From NCBI GenBank assembly GCA_011365055.1, contig RDOG01000004.1, positions 248,001 to 312,000 on the forward strand: a DNA stretch of 64,000 nt, given 5' to 3'. Below are positions 20,558-30,193 of the stretch, in pieces. This DNA comes from Promethearchaeota archaeon (GTDB lineage Archaea; Asgardarchaeota; Lokiarchaeia; Helarchaeales; RDOG01). Below the pieces are notes generated by a model. That model did no database searches, was not told the origin of the DNA, and saw nothing but the letters and a program-made list of their open reading frames with translations. Within the stretch, counting starts at the first letter, position 1. Each line of letters opens with the position of its first letter. The translations under genes were made by a program, and so were the position numbers.

Positions 20558-21655
20558 TTGTTAGTGGAATCAAAAATTTTTCCAGTAACTGAATATATAA
20601 TGATTTCATGTTTAAATTCTTACGAAAAATTTTATCATCAATTAAAATTAGTGAGTGATAGAATCACGCCAGAAAGAATTGCAGATGAACAAAGAAAATT
20701 ATTTACTGAAATTACACCACTTCAAATATTTAATCTTCAAATGTTCCCTCTTTTTGGGAGATTGATCAGAATTCTTCAAATGGGAAGAAAACCAGAGAAT
20801 GAACCACTCGAAAAATTTCAACAAATTCAATTCATTCTAAATTTTTGGAAACGATTAGCACGAGCTTATTTTAATACAGGAGCCCTAACAGTTCGAGAAA
20901 TGGAAGGAAATTGTCAGATTCTTCCAGATAATGACGTTAAGTTCATAGTGAAAAATCTTCACACGCCTAATCAAGAGGAATTAAAGAAAATTAAACGTAC
21001 CTCTGCCCAATTGGAAGTCTATAGCTTTTCAGATGAATGTGAGACGAGAATGAGAATAAGTGATCATGGACCTTATGAGTTACCAGACGGTGAAAAATTA
21101 ATTGTCAGAGAAATGATTCGATTGCATGTTGATGGAGAAAAAGGTCAATGGCCTTGGTCAGAAATTAAAGCAACAGCACCAACATCTGTGATTGCAATAG
21201 CGTTTGCTTTAAAAAACATGAAAAAAATATGGTTCAATGATTGGGGAACATTATTTACAGATCCTATTGATTATAGTAATAATATTTCTTCAGTTGCAAT
21301 CTTGACTAGGGAAAAGAATAAAAATAAATCTCTAGGAATAGATGAATTAAAAGCGTATGAACAATTTGCGCAAGAAGCTTTAGTAGAATTATATTTAAAA
21401 ATGACAAGCTGGAGTCGTGCAGAAAAAATTAAGGCGGGAGCTTTAGTTTATAATAAAAATTTTGACAGATTTACAAATTTAGTTGGAATTACAGATGAGA
21501 TTGATTGGAACTTAAATCCAGAAGTCTTGCAAAAAGAGTTTAAAGAGTTAGTTGACAAAAATGGAACAAATACATTCACCCCATTAGCGCTTTGGATATT
21601 TAGATCCAATAAATTTAAAATAAAAAATCCCACTTATTTTTTACGAACACCCTAG
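20558..21655 (+). CDS. Uncharacterised protein with unclear start
   Basis: At least 365 residues from TTG 20558. The same frame is open and protein-like upstream to an in-frame TGA at 20471, reading ...LEAIEETNKTIRYLSEAFDD..., but it contains no ATG, GTG or TTG. A GGGAG stands at about 20462. The true start may therefore be a rare codon (ATT near 20477) or there may be a frameshift. The product has no signal peptide or TM segment. It ends 78 bases before the lipocalin-like gene, and the pair may be functionally linked. Family not recognised. Confidence 0.65.
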   Translation: MLVESKIFPVTEYIMISCLNSYEKFYHQLKLVSDRITPERIADEQRKLFTEITPLQIFNLQMFPLFGRLIRILQMGRKPENEPLEKFQQIQFILNFWKRLARAYFNTGALTVREMEGNCQILPDNDVKFIVKNLHTPNQEELKKIKRTSAQLEVYSFSDECETRMRISDHGPYELPDGEKLIVREMIRLHVDGEKGQWPWSEIKATAPTSVIAIAFALKNMKKIWFNDWGTLFTDPIDYSNNISSVAILTREKNKNKSLGIDELKAYEQFAQEALVELYLKMTSWSRAEKIKAGALVYNKNFDRFTNLVGITDEIDWNLNPEVLQKEFKELVDKNGTNTFTPLALWIFRSNKFKIKNPTYFLRTP

Positions 21656-21733
21656 TAAATAAATATGGTCAAATTTAATGAATGAATTGTATCTTTAAAA
21701 TCAACATACAAGATAGTTAATTATAAATTTTTT

Positions 21734-22642
21734 ATGGATATGATCGAATTGATAGATAATAAAGATGAGCATCTTCATAAACCTCAAAATATACCCTATT
21801 GGAGGGAAAGTTATTATTTTAATGCCATGGATCCAAAAAATAACATTTTTACTGTTTCCACGATGGGATACATGCCTTATGAAAAGACGAGCCACTACTT
21901 TTCAGTTCTTTATATTGATGACAAGTTATATTCGCATGTTGGATTTCAAAAATTAAATAATGAAAATGATATTCGAGAAAATCCAACAGATGGAAAGTCT
22001 AGTTTTAAGCTAATAAAAGAACACGATGAGTGGAATGTCAAATTAAAAAAAAGAAATTTTGAAATGGATTACTCATGGAAAGCAAGATTTCCAGTATTCG
22101 AATATATTGGTGGTTGGAAGATTCCGAATATATTGGTTCAAGAGCATTATGAACAGTCTGGGACTGTTAAAGGGACTATAAAGATGAAGGATGGTTCATT
22201 AAGAGAAATTAATGGATTTGGGCATAGAGATCACTCATGGGGAGTGAGAGATTGGATATATATTGATAACTGGTATTGGACTTCCGTACAATTTGAAGAT
22301 GGAAAGATGGCTTTAAATTGTTGGTTAAATTTAATTGGAGGAAAAAAATACATGCATGGTTTCATATCAATCAAAAACAAAAATATTGCTATCAAAAATA
22401 TTGAAGTTGAAACCAAAATTAAACAGAATAATCCTAATCAACCACAATCAGCCATTTTCACTCTAATTGATGAAAATAAGAAAGAATATAGTTTAAAAGC
22501 TGAAACAAAATATCTGATGACATTACCTCAATCATATAAAGATGGGATTGCATACGTAAATGAGACAATTTCTAAGTTTGAAATGAATGGAGAAGTTGGA
22601 TACGGCGTTGCAGAATATTTAAGAAGTGAAAGAAAAAAGTAA
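21734..22642 (+). CDS. AttH/tocopherol-cyclase-like lipocalin-type protein (DUF7064-like)
   Basis: 302 residues. The diagnostic segment is 'GFGHRDHSWGVRDW' (about 159-172), typical of the hydroxyneurosporene-synthase/AttH/DUF7064 group of two-lobed lipocalin-like proteins. 'YWTSVQFEDGKMALNCW' follows. Some relatives hydrate carotenoids; most are uncharacterised. A CrtI-type oxidoreductase lies at 7.3 kb, but no pathway link is shown. The ATG lies just after 'TTATAAATTTTTT', so a nearly leaderless transcript is possible. Confidence 0.7.
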   Translation: MDMIELIDNKDEHLHKPQNIPYWRESYYFNAMDPKNNIFTVSTMGYMPYEKTSHYFSVLYIDDKLYSHVGFQKLNNENDIRENPTDGKSSFKLIKEHDEWNVKLKKRNFEMDYSWKARFPVFEYIGGWKIPNILVQEHYEQSGTVKGTIKMKDGSLREINGFGHRDHSWGVRDWIYIDNWYWTSVQFEDGKMALNCWLNLIGGKKYMHGFISIKNKNIAIKNIEVETKIKQNNPNQPQSAIFTLIDENKKEYSLKAETKYLMTLPQSYKDGIAYVNETISKFEMNGEVGYGVAEYLRSERKK

Positions 22643-22671
22643 ACTAAAGAATTTCGAGTGAAGTTATCCAG

Positions 22672-25458
22672 ATGATATTGGAGAAGAACGAATTAAAAAA
22701 TATTTTTGGACCAGAAAAATATAAAGTCAAATTATTTGATGAAGAGGGGTTTGTTAGGAAGCAATGTCCAATTTGTAAAGATTATTATTGGACTTTAAAC
22801 TCAGAGAGCACTATTTGTGGAGATACTCAATGTTTGGGAGGATATCAATTCATTGATTTGAAGAAAAAAAAGAATGATTGGGATTTTCATAATACAGTTA
22901 AGCGTTGGATAGATTACTTTGTGAAAAATGGACATAAAAAGGTTCAGGAATATCCCGTAGTATCACGTTGGAGAAATGATCTATATTTTACTATTGCTTC
23001 AATTGGATGTTTTCAACCACATGTTCTGAATGGAACAGCACTCCCGCCAGGAAATCCCCTCGTGATACCTCAACCTTGTATTAGATTTGGTGGAAAAGGA
23101 TTTAATGATATTGATAATGTTGGAAAAACTGGTCGTCATTTATCATCATTCGTTATGGGAGGACAACATTCATTCAATTCAGAAAAAATGAAGCTAAAAG
23201 GATATTGGATGGATCAGTGTATTGAATTAGATTTTGGATTCTTAACAAAAATATTAAAAATTAATCCATTAGATATTAACTTACGAGAAGATATTTGGAT
23301 GGGAGGAGGAAATTTTGGTCCTTGTTTAGAATCTTTTTCAAAAGGATTGGAAATTGTTAATAGCGTGTTTATGCAATATGAGGTCTTACCAAATGGTTCC
23401 TACAGACAAATGGATATGACAGTTGTAGATGTAGGTTGGGGAGTTGAACGTATTGGCTGGTTTGCAAGTGGAAATTTAACCATTTATGAAGCAACATTTG
23501 GACCTGTTCTTGAAAAAATGAAAAAAAATGCGGGTATCAAAATAGAATCAGATTTATTGGCAAAATATGCTCAAATATCAGGTTTATTAAATGTTGATGA
23601 AGTTGATGACATCGATAAAGCTCGGCAGCAAATTGCTAAAAAATTGGATTTAAGTTATGAAGTCTTATCTAAACAACTTGGACCCATGGAAGCAACCTAT
23701 GCAATTGCAGATCATCTTAAAACACTAAGTTTTGCAGTTGCAGATGGCGCATTCCCCTCAAATATCGGCGGAGGTTATAACTTAAGAATTATTTTAAGGC
23801 GTGCGATCATATTAAATGAACTTTATAAATTAAAATTTGATTTAACAGAATTAACTCACGAAATAATTGATTATTTTAAAAAGACTTATACAAGATTATC
23901 CAATGCAAATGATACCATCGATGAGATTTTAGACATTGAGTTTAAAAAGTTTAAAGAAAGCCGAACTAAGGGGGAAAATCATGTAAAAAGATTAATTAAA
24001 GATAAAAAAGGCCTTACTACAGATAAATTTATTGAATTATATGAATCACGAGGGATTCCACCAGAGGTTGTTCAAGAAATTGGTAAAACTCTTAATGTTG
24101 ATATCCATATTCCGGGGGACTTTTATGTTAAATTAGGAGAATTAAAAGAAAAATCGATGGCAGATCAAGAAAAAACTGAACTTAAGGATGCCGTAATTGA
24201 AGAAGTCTCAAAATTAACTCCGACCAAATTATTATATTATGATCATTCATATATAAACAAACAGGAATTCAATGCTAAAATTATTAAAATCATAGATAAA
24301 TATGTCATTTTAGATCAAACGTTGTTTTATCCAACTAGTGGGGGGCAATCAAATGATATTGGCATTATCAATGAATATGAAGTAATAAATGTCGAAAAAG
24401 TTGGCGATATTGTAGTTCATGAATTGAAAAAGCCACCCTCGGAATTTAAAGATGGTCTAAATGTTTATTGTAAGATAGACTGGGAGCGTCGAAAGGCATT
24501 AATGCGACATCATACTGCGACTCACATTATCAATTCAGCAGCAAGACAAGTTTTAGGTAATCATGTTTGGCAAGGCGGAACTGAGAAAAAGCCTGATAGA
24601 GCACATCTGGATATTTCGCATTATAAGCCCATTTCAAATGAAGAGCTTAAGCAAATAGAGAGAGTTGCAAATGATATAGTTCTTGAAAATAGGCAATTAC
24701 ATAAAAATATAATGAAAAGAAACGAAGCAGAAGAAAAATATGGGTTTATCATTTATCAAGGAGGAGCTGTTCCTGGTGAATATTTGCGTATCGTTCAAAT
24801 TGATGATTGGGACGTGGAAGCTTGCGGTGGAACGCACTTAGAAAATACAGCTGAAGTAGGTACTATCAAGATGATTAGTGCAAAACGCATTCAAGATGGT
24901 GTTGTTAGGTTAGAATATTCAGTTGGTAAGGCAGCAATAAACTATATTCAGAAATTAGAGAGCCTTTTGGAAGAATCTGCAAGCACGTTGAATGTTGGTA
25001 TAACAAAAGTGCCTGAAGTTGTGAGAAAAAATCAAGATGATTGGAGAAGACTCAATAAAGAAATAGAAAGAATGAGAAAATCTATTGCTGAAAAATCAGT
25101 TATTGATTTAAAGAACAATAGCTTAAAAATCAACGATATTCAATTTGTTTTTGAATATATAAAAGATAATTCTGTTAAAGATCTTATTGAAATAGCGAGT
25201 AATATTGTTAAAAATTCTCCAGAATTTGTAGTTGTACTTAATTGTGGAGAAGAAAATCTTAATATCGTACTAATGGCGGGTGAAAAAGCAGTATCTAATA
25301 AAATTCATATGGGAGAATTAATCAATGTGATTAAAAAATATGGAGGAAAAGGAGGAGGAAAAGCTGAATTAGCCCAAGGTGGAGGATTTCAGTTAAATTA
25401 CCTTGAAAAAATAAAAGAACAAATGATAGAAGCAATTAAAAAAATGATAAATGTATAA
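22672..25458 (+). CDS. alaS: Alanyl-tRNA synthetase, archaeal type
   Basis: 928 residues, full length. The archaeal N-terminal zinc motif is visible (C-P-I-C ... C-G-D-T-Q-C, about 35-60), then the class II core with 'GKTGRHLSSFVMGGQHSF' and 'MDMTVVDVGWGVERIGW'. The editing domain has H-H-T-A-T-H at about 612-617 and C-G-G-T-H at about 716. The C-terminal region ends with a glycine-rich 'GGKGGGKAELAQGGG' (DHHA1). It charges tRNA-Ala and clears mis-charged Ser and Gly. It starts 29 bases after the lipocalin-like gene. Confidence 0.97.
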   Translation: MILEKNELKNIFGPEKYKVKLFDEEGFVRKQCPICKDYYWTLNSESTICGDTQCLGGYQFIDLKKKKNDWDFHNTVKRWIDYFVKNGHKKVQEYPVVSRWRNDLYFTIASIGCFQPHVLNGTALPPGNPLVIPQPCIRFGGKGFNDIDNVGKTGRHLSSFVMGGQHSFNSEKMKLKGYWMDQCIELDFGFLTKILKINPLDINLREDIWMGGGNFGPCLESFSKGLEIVNSVFMQYEVLPNGSYRQMDMTVVDVGWGVERIGWFASGNLTIYEATFGPVLEKMKKNAGIKIESDLLAKYAQISGLLNVDEVDDIDKARQQIAKKLDLSYEVLSKQLGPMEATYAIADHLKTLSFAVADGAFPSNIGGGYNLRIILRRAIILNELYKLKFDLTELTHEIIDYFKKTYTRLSNANDTIDEILDIEFKKFKESRTKGENHVKRLIKDKKGLTTDKFIELYESRGIPPEVVQEIGKTLNVDIHIPGDFYVKLGELKEKSMADQEKTELKDAVIEEVSKLTPTKLLYYDHSYINKQEFNAKIIKIIDKYVILDQTLFYPTSGGQSNDIGIINEYEVINVEKVGDIVVHELKKPPSEFKDGLNVYCKIDWERRKALMRHHTATHIINSAARQVLGNHVWQGGTEKKPDRAHLDISHYKPISNEELKQIERVANDIVLENRQLHKNIMKRNEAEEKYGFIIYQGGAVPGEYLRIVQIDDWDVEACGGTHLENTAEVGTIKMISAKRIQDGVVRLEYSVGKAAINYIQKLESLLEESASTLNVGITKVPEVVRKNQDDWRRLNKEIERMRKSIAEKSVIDLKNNSLKINDIQFVFEYIKDNSVKDLIEIASNIVKNSPEFVVVLNCGEENLNIVLMAGEKAVSNKIHMGELINVIKKYGGKGGGKAELAQGGGFQLNYLEKIKEQMIEAIKKMINV

Positions 25459-25542
25459 AATAGGATTAAATTTGAAAATTTAAAAAAAAATTGAAAATGT
25501 GAGAGTTTAGGACATTAAAAAAAAGATTTGAATTTTTTAATT

Positions 25543-25920
25543 TTAAACTCCAAACATTTTTTTGGCTTCATCAAGTGCTCGTAGAAAAATCTGATCGATA
25601 ACTTTTTCGTCTTCTTTATTTCTCAATAGTTTTTTAATCCGTTCTTTTACAATATTATTAATTTGTCCAATTGCTTGTATTTTTTCCCTAGGAGGAAGGG
25701 AATCAATATTATCGGAAAATTGTCTTGTTTTAGTTTGCCATTCTTGTAAGGAAAAAAGAATAGTACCTTTTAAGGCCATAAAAGAAAGATTAGGTAAAGC
25801 CTGTTCAAAAAGCTTGGCCATATGAGATACTCTTTCTTTTACTTCTTCAGTCAAAGGAATTTTTTTATATTCTTCTTCGACTGCTCTTACTCTTTTTTCT
25901 TCAAATGTAACTTTTTGCAT
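25543..25920 (-). CDS. Small helical protein of unknown function
   Basis: 125 residues from ATG 25920 (GTG 25935 is the alternative). The product is charged and almost wholly helical, with an Arg/Lys/Glu-rich N-terminus ('KRVRAVEEEYKKIPLTEEV') and no Cys cluster or membrane segment. It is convergent with alaS. Family not recognised. Confidence 0.6.
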   Translation of the reverse strand: MQKVTFEEKRVRAVEEEYKKIPLTEEVKERVSHMAKLFEQALPNLSFMALKGTILFSLQEWQTKTRQFSDNIDSLPPREKIQAIGQINNIVKERIKKLLRNKEDEKVIDQIFLRALDEAKKMFGV

Positions 25921-26165
25921 ATTTTTAACACCCACACAATTTTTTTGAAAGTAAGAATTTCAATGAACTATCCCATATAAAATTAATGGAAAATAGACAA
26001 AATTAATTATAAAATAACCCAATACATTGTAATATTTGTCAAAAAAATATACAAAATGTCTTTTTTTTTTTAAGTTATCAATCAATAATATAATTATGCG
26101 ATCATGATAAATTTCCATTCTTAAACAGATAATATGAATTAGAATTTCAATCTGAGGAAATAAAA

Positions 26166-26834
26166 TTGTATGAGAACATTTCGAATAATTATAAAGACGA
26201 ATTTGAATTAATAAATAAGAATTTACCTGTAGAAATATATATAATTCAAGATGATAAAATTAAGTATACAAACCAAGAAGATACAACGATTTCAGGATAT
26301 ACAATTCAAGAATTAAAGGATATTGAAGGTCCTTTACTATCAAGTTTAGTTCATCCTGAAGACGTTGAATTTGTCATGGAACAAGAAATTAAAAAGACTT
26401 TGGGAGAAGGCAATATAATTACAAAATATCCTTTTAGAATAATTACAAAATCAGGAAAAGTGAAACAAGTGGAAATCTCATCTAAGACTATTTATTACAA
26501 AGGAAAGACAGCAAATTTAGTAGTATTAAGGGATCTTCAAGATCAAAAGGTTGGTATTTTGGACTTAAATGAGAGTCAGGAAATTATTTACAATTTTGGT
26601 AAGATTTTAGATATAATTACAGGTTTGTGCTTTCTTTTAAACGTTGGTTTTAAAAATACAGATTTAAATTTTTGGTTAGGAATCGAAAATCTCAACAATC
26701 TATACTCAACTATAAAAAAATTAATTTTAAATGATAAATCCTTGGATTTAGTTAAAGAAAAAATAAAAAAAACAGAACTTGATATAGAGATTGGTGAAAA
26801 AGGAGATTTCTTTTTTAATTTTAAAGAAATTTAA
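26166..26834 (+). CDS. Stand-alone PAS domain protein
   Basis: 222 residues from TTG 26166, with GAGGAAATAAAA upstream. The PAS domain (about 18-130) has 'EIYIIQDDKIKYTNQ', 'LSSLVHPEDVEFVMEQE' and 'YPFRIITKSGKVKQVE'. It closely resembles single PAS units inside the two giant kinases of this window. A helical C-terminal domain lacks HisKA and HATPase motifs. It may be a soluble sensor or adaptor, or a derivative of a kinase gene that lost its catalytic part. It is convergent with the chemoreceptor gene. Confidence 0.75.
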   Translation: MYENISNNYKDEFELINKNLPVEIYIIQDDKIKYTNQEDTTISGYTIQELKDIEGPLLSSLVHPEDVEFVMEQEIKKTLGEGNIITKYPFRIITKSGKVKQVEISSKTIYYKGKTANLVVLRDLQDQKVGILDLNESQEIIYNFGKILDIITGLCFLLNVGFKNTDLNFWLGIENLNNLYSTIKKLILNDKSLDLVKEKIKKTELDIEIGEKGDFFFNFKEI

Positions 26835-26891
26835 AAAATCGAACATTAAAAAAAAGAAAAATTTGAATAAAAAAAATAAAAAGATGCAATT

Positions 26892-27860
26892 TTATTTTGA
26901 TAACACAGAACTTTTAGTTTTAGTGGTTTCAGTTGAAATTTCTTTTAACGTATTTTTCAAATTTTCGGCTAATTCACCAAGTCTTGCTGATGTAGAAGTT
27001 ATTTCTTCCATTGAAGCTGTTTGTTCTTCAGCTGATGAACTAATTTCCTCCATTGCAGCTGAAGTTTCTTCACTTGTAGAAACCGTGCTTTCGATATCTG
27101 CAGTAACGCTACCAATAAGATTTACCGTTTTGTCAATTTTATTGAGAATTTCCGATATTTTTTGACTAGAATTGCTAACTGCATTTTTTGATTCTTCAGC
27201 AAGCTTTCGGACTTCATCTGCAACTACTGCAAATCCTCTACCATATTCTCCTGCACGACCTGCTTCAATACTTGCATTAAGTGCTAATAGATTTGTTTGT
27301 TCTGCAATATTCGTGATTATATCCATAATTGATCTAATATCGGAACTTGATTTTTTAACTTCAAGAGCCAAGCTACTGATTTCTGAAGAAGTTCTGTTTA
27401 TTTCAATTAATTGTTTGACTTGTTGTTGAGAACCCGAGGAAACTTCTTGCGTTGTTGCTGAGATTTCTTCTGCAGATGCATTTACTTCACTTGCACTAGC
27501 TGATAATTCAGTCGCCATGTTTGCAACATTTATACTAACTTCACCACTTGACCTCAACATTTTATCAAGTCGAGTTTTATTAGATCTTATTATGCGTACC
27601 ATATAATAAGTGAATAAGGCAGTTAATACGCCTCCTATTGGCGTTAAAAGCATTGTAATTAAAAACTCTGAATTTCCCACACCAATGGTAAACATTGTTA
27701 TTGCTGTCATTATACAAATTATAATATTAGCTAATAAAGCTACTCGAAAAGCAATAGAGCCAAGTTCTCGTCGTAAATAAAATGCAAAGCCTAGAATTAT
27801 TACAGGAGTAAAGATAAATAATAACAAAAATTGAAATCCTATGGGAATATAGAATTGCAA
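26892..27860 (-). CDS. Methyl-accepting chemotaxis-type signal transducer
   Basis: 322 residues. Three closely spaced transmembrane segments occupy about residues 8-90, with no sizeable extracellular sensor domain. A cytoplasmic coiled coil follows, with the conserved signalling hairpin '[20 protein letters not shown]' then '[15 protein letters not shown]' (about 185-220). Glu/Gln/Ser-rich flanks could be methylation sites. It is the only receptor in the window and so a candidate input for the CheA-CheW complex at 2.7-5.7 kb. The start is TTG with GGTGA upstream. A signal could enter via the membrane or a partner protein. Confidence 0.88.
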   Translation of the reverse strand: MQFYIPIGFQFLLLFIFTPVIILGFAFYLRRELGSIAFRVALLANIIICIMTAITMFTIGVGNSEFLITMLLTPIGGVLTALFTYYMVRIIRSNKTRLDKMLRSSGEVSINVANMATELSASASEVNASAEEISATTQEVSSGSQQQVKQLIEINRTSSEISSLALEVKKSSSDIRSIMDIITNIAEQTNLLALNASIEAGRAGEYGRGFAVVADEVRKLAEESKNAVSNSSQKISEILNKIDKTVNLIGSVTADIESTVSTSEETSAAMEEISSSAEEQTASMEEITSTSARLGELAENLKNTLKEISTETTKTKSSVLSK

Positions 27861-28099
27861 ACCATTTCACCTTAATTATTTTTTTTTAATCTTTAGAAAA
27901 TTTAGTAATTAATTTTGAATAATGAATTTTTATTTCAATTTTAAATAAACGTAAAAAAAATCTTAAAAAAACAAAACATAATGTTCATTTTTTTATTATT
28001 TGAAGAATTTTTAGATATTGTTAAAATAGAACAATATAAATTTGGTGAAATTTGTATTTTTTCTTTCTTTTGCTAGAAATTAATAAAAAAAAAAAGAGA

Positions 28100-28987
28100 T
28101 TAGTTATCGAGAATTCTATTGGGAATGCCTTTTTTCTTTTTCAAGATTATTAAGCCTGCTGCAGTAACGAGTGTGAGAAAGGTGAGTAATACTTCGAATC
28201 CAGGGATTGTTGGGGAATTTGGGGGGAATATTTCCCCTAAAGTTAGGTCAACTAAGTTCAGGTCAGCGTAGAAGGAGGCATTGCTATCTCCAGTTACGTT
28301 CCAATAGCTGATATCAGTATTATTCCCGAAAAACCAGTCAGGTTCTAACGTTCCGTTCCCTGCAAAGATTACGCCAATGGGAACCTTTCCAAAAGGCAAT
28401 TTCGTGGCGAGAGATAAGTTTTCACCTGAATAAGTTGCGGATCTATTAATTGCAATAGCTAGTTCAAACTGTGCGTGGTTCCGACTTTCTAAGGGTGATG
28501 TCCCAAATCCAAAAGCGGTTTTATTTTGTAAGTTTGTCAATTCTATAAATATTGAAGGACCTTGCAGAACATGATTAAAAGATCCATCTCTATTAATTAC
28601 AATTTCAAGATCTTTAGTACCATTATTATTCAAATCAAGATAAATAAAGGCTACATCATCCGCATCTGATGAATTATCCCCCTCAACGTCGTAAGCAAGA
28701 AACAAGTGAGTATTATTATGTTTACAGAATACGTCAACGTAATCCGCATAATGGTTAGAAGTTGGAGTATGAAATGTGCGATAATGAACTGCATCAGCCC
28801 ATTCACCAGCTGTAATATTACCATCAAGCGTGGGAATGATTGTTGCCTTCACACAGTATAAAGTTAAGGGATTTGCATTTGCGGATACTGTTGGAATCAT
28901 AATTGAAACGCTAAATATCGCTAAACAAGCCATTAGAACGGAAGTTATACTCAAAGTTTTCTTTAGGTGCTTGTTTGAAAGATGCAT
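28100..28987 (-). CDS. Secreted CBM9-like surface protein with C-terminal PGF-type sorting signal
   Basis: About 295 residues from ATG 28987; a frame open to 29092 adds a doubtful N-terminal extension. A signal peptide is clear ('LSITSVLMACLAIFSVSIMI' ending near VSANA). The mature domain resembles carbohydrate-binding-module-9/DOMON-like beta sandwiches ('IPTLDGNITAGEWADA', 'LFLAYDVEGDNSSDADD'). It has many N-x-S/T sites. The C-terminus is 'PTIPGFE', a hydrophobic helix, then KKKK, a PGF-CTERM-like archaeosortase signal also seen at 47.7-49.2 kb. Likely an S-layer-associated or sugar-binding surface protein. Confidence 0.75.
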   Translation of the reverse strand: MHLSNKHLKKTLSITSVLMACLAIFSVSIMIPTVSANANPLTLYCVKATIIPTLDGNITAGEWADAVHYRTFHTPTSNHYADYVDVFCKHNNTHLFLAYDVEGDNSSDADDVAFIYLDLNNNGTKDLEIVINRDGSFNHVLQGPSIFIELTNLQNKTAFGFGTSPLESRNHAQFELAIAINRSATYSGENLSLATKLPFGKVPIGVIFAGNGTLEPDWFFGNNTDISYWNVTGDSNASFYADLNLVDLTLGEIFPPNSPTIPGFEVLLTFLTLVTAAGLIILKKKKGIPNRILDN

Positions 28988-29095
28988 ATGTTTATGATTA
29001 GTAATCTCTAAAATAAGATTATCTGATTTGTTTATGTTGCCACCATGTAAAAATCTTTTTATAAAATAACAAAGTTCTGAGCATGAAAACACATT

Positions 29096-29230
29096 TATAG
29101 AGAATTAGGGCGTCAAAATGACCCAAACCGCTTGAAAAGTCTTGGACACATTTTGGACGACCATATTTGCGTGCATTGTGATAATTTTAGATTTTTTGGG
29201 AGCATTCTTAGGAAGCAGAGAATTGATTAA
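29096..29230 (+). pseudogene. Possible gene remnant (no start codon)
   Basis: After an in-frame TGA, the plus strand reads about 45 protein-like codons, including 'RLKSLGHILDDHICVHCDN', and stops at TAA. No start codon or ribosome site is present. An overlapping minus-strand frame (29105-29356) looks less protein-like. The segment is richer in G+C than nearby spacers. It may be a fragment of an old mobile or cellular gene; weakly supported. Confidence 0.2.
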
Positions 29231-29480
29231 GAGAATAGTGTCTTTCTGGACCAAAGTCTTAATCTGCAGGCAAATTAGAACCATCGCGGAAATATTTACA
29301 CTAATGATTTTAAAATAAGCGATCTTGAGTCGAGGCAATTTCTTGCTTAAAAGCAAGCATCCTACTGATAAATTAAAAAATAATTAGTTATTTAATCTAA
29401 GAAAATTTATAGAAAAACTCCTATAGACAGCTATTTATATTTAAAAAACAGAATTGGATAAAAAAAGGAAATATATTAAA

Positions 29481-30176
29481 TTATATTTTCTTTTTACCAT
29501 CTAATGCTTGTAAGACGAATCCTTTACTTGTCAGAATGTATTGAATAGGTTCTAAAGAATGAGAAGTACCTCTCATTTTAGCAATTATTAATTCCCTCAT
29601 CATTTTATTTTCCTTTCGAACCGTTTGTAATAAAATCGTTCCATCTGAAATATACGCTTCATGACAATAATTACAATTAGCATCATATAATTCTGCAGTA
29701 ATTGTTGCTTGAATCCCATATTCTTTTATTTTTTGGGAAAATTCATACAAAAATATTCGATAATCTCTAAGAGAAGGCAAAATTAAGTTAAATGGATTAA
29801 TAGGATCAATAACCACTCTAGATATATCAAATTCTTCTACTTTATTAAAAATCTCGTCCAAAATATCCCTTTTATTTTGGAAATATTCCATTTTTTTTCC
29901 TAATTCAACAATAAAAATTTTCCGTCCAATTTTTTTTGGATCAAAAAACCAAAATTTAGAACCAAAATTTATGATAGAACTAGTCGATTCAGATAGTGTT
30001 GAAATATACAAACCTTTTTCATTATGTTTTGCACCTTCAAATAAATAATTCATCGAAAAAGAAGTTTTTCCTGTCCCGGGTAGACCTAATACAAGGATTA
30101 CTGATGGAATAATAAATCCACCTTCAATAATAGCATCTAAATCAGGAATTCCTGTTTTTATCCTTTCTTTAAGCAT
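29481..30176 (-). CDS. KaiC-like RecA-family ATPase, cassette copy 2
   Basis: 231 residues from ATG 30176, preceded by TTAGGAAGATTTTA (a TTG at 30197 would overlap the HTH gene). Walker A is GLPGTGKT (31-38), at the same position as in copy 1, and Walker B is 'RVVIDP'. The segments 'CHEAYISDGTILL' and 'KMRGTSHSLEP' are shared with copy 1. It is the last gene of the second kinase-receiver-HTH-ATPase operon. One KaiC domain only, so it is not a circadian KaiC. Role unknown. Confidence 0.86.
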   Translation of the reverse strand: MLKERIKTGIPDLDAIIEGGFIIPSVILVLGLPGTGKTSFSMNYLFEGAKHNEKGLYISTLSESTSSIINFGSKFWFFDPKKIGRKIFIVELGKKMEYFQNKRDILDEIFNKVEEFDISRVVIDPINPFNLILPSLRDYRIFLYEFSQKIKEYGIQATITAELYDANCNYCHEAYISDGTILLQTVRKENKMMRELIIAKMRGTSHSLEPIQYILTSKGFVLQALDGKKKI

Positions 30177-30193
30177 TAAAATCTTCCTAAGTA

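Noticed and set aside
29105..29356. 83-codon minus-strand frame
   Set aside because: No ribosome site, unlikely composition, and the opposite strand reads more protein-like in part of it.
10098..30176. Circadian clock KaiC
   Set aside because: Both proteins have a single RecA-like domain and no KaiA or KaiB genes are nearby. The family name reflects fold only.
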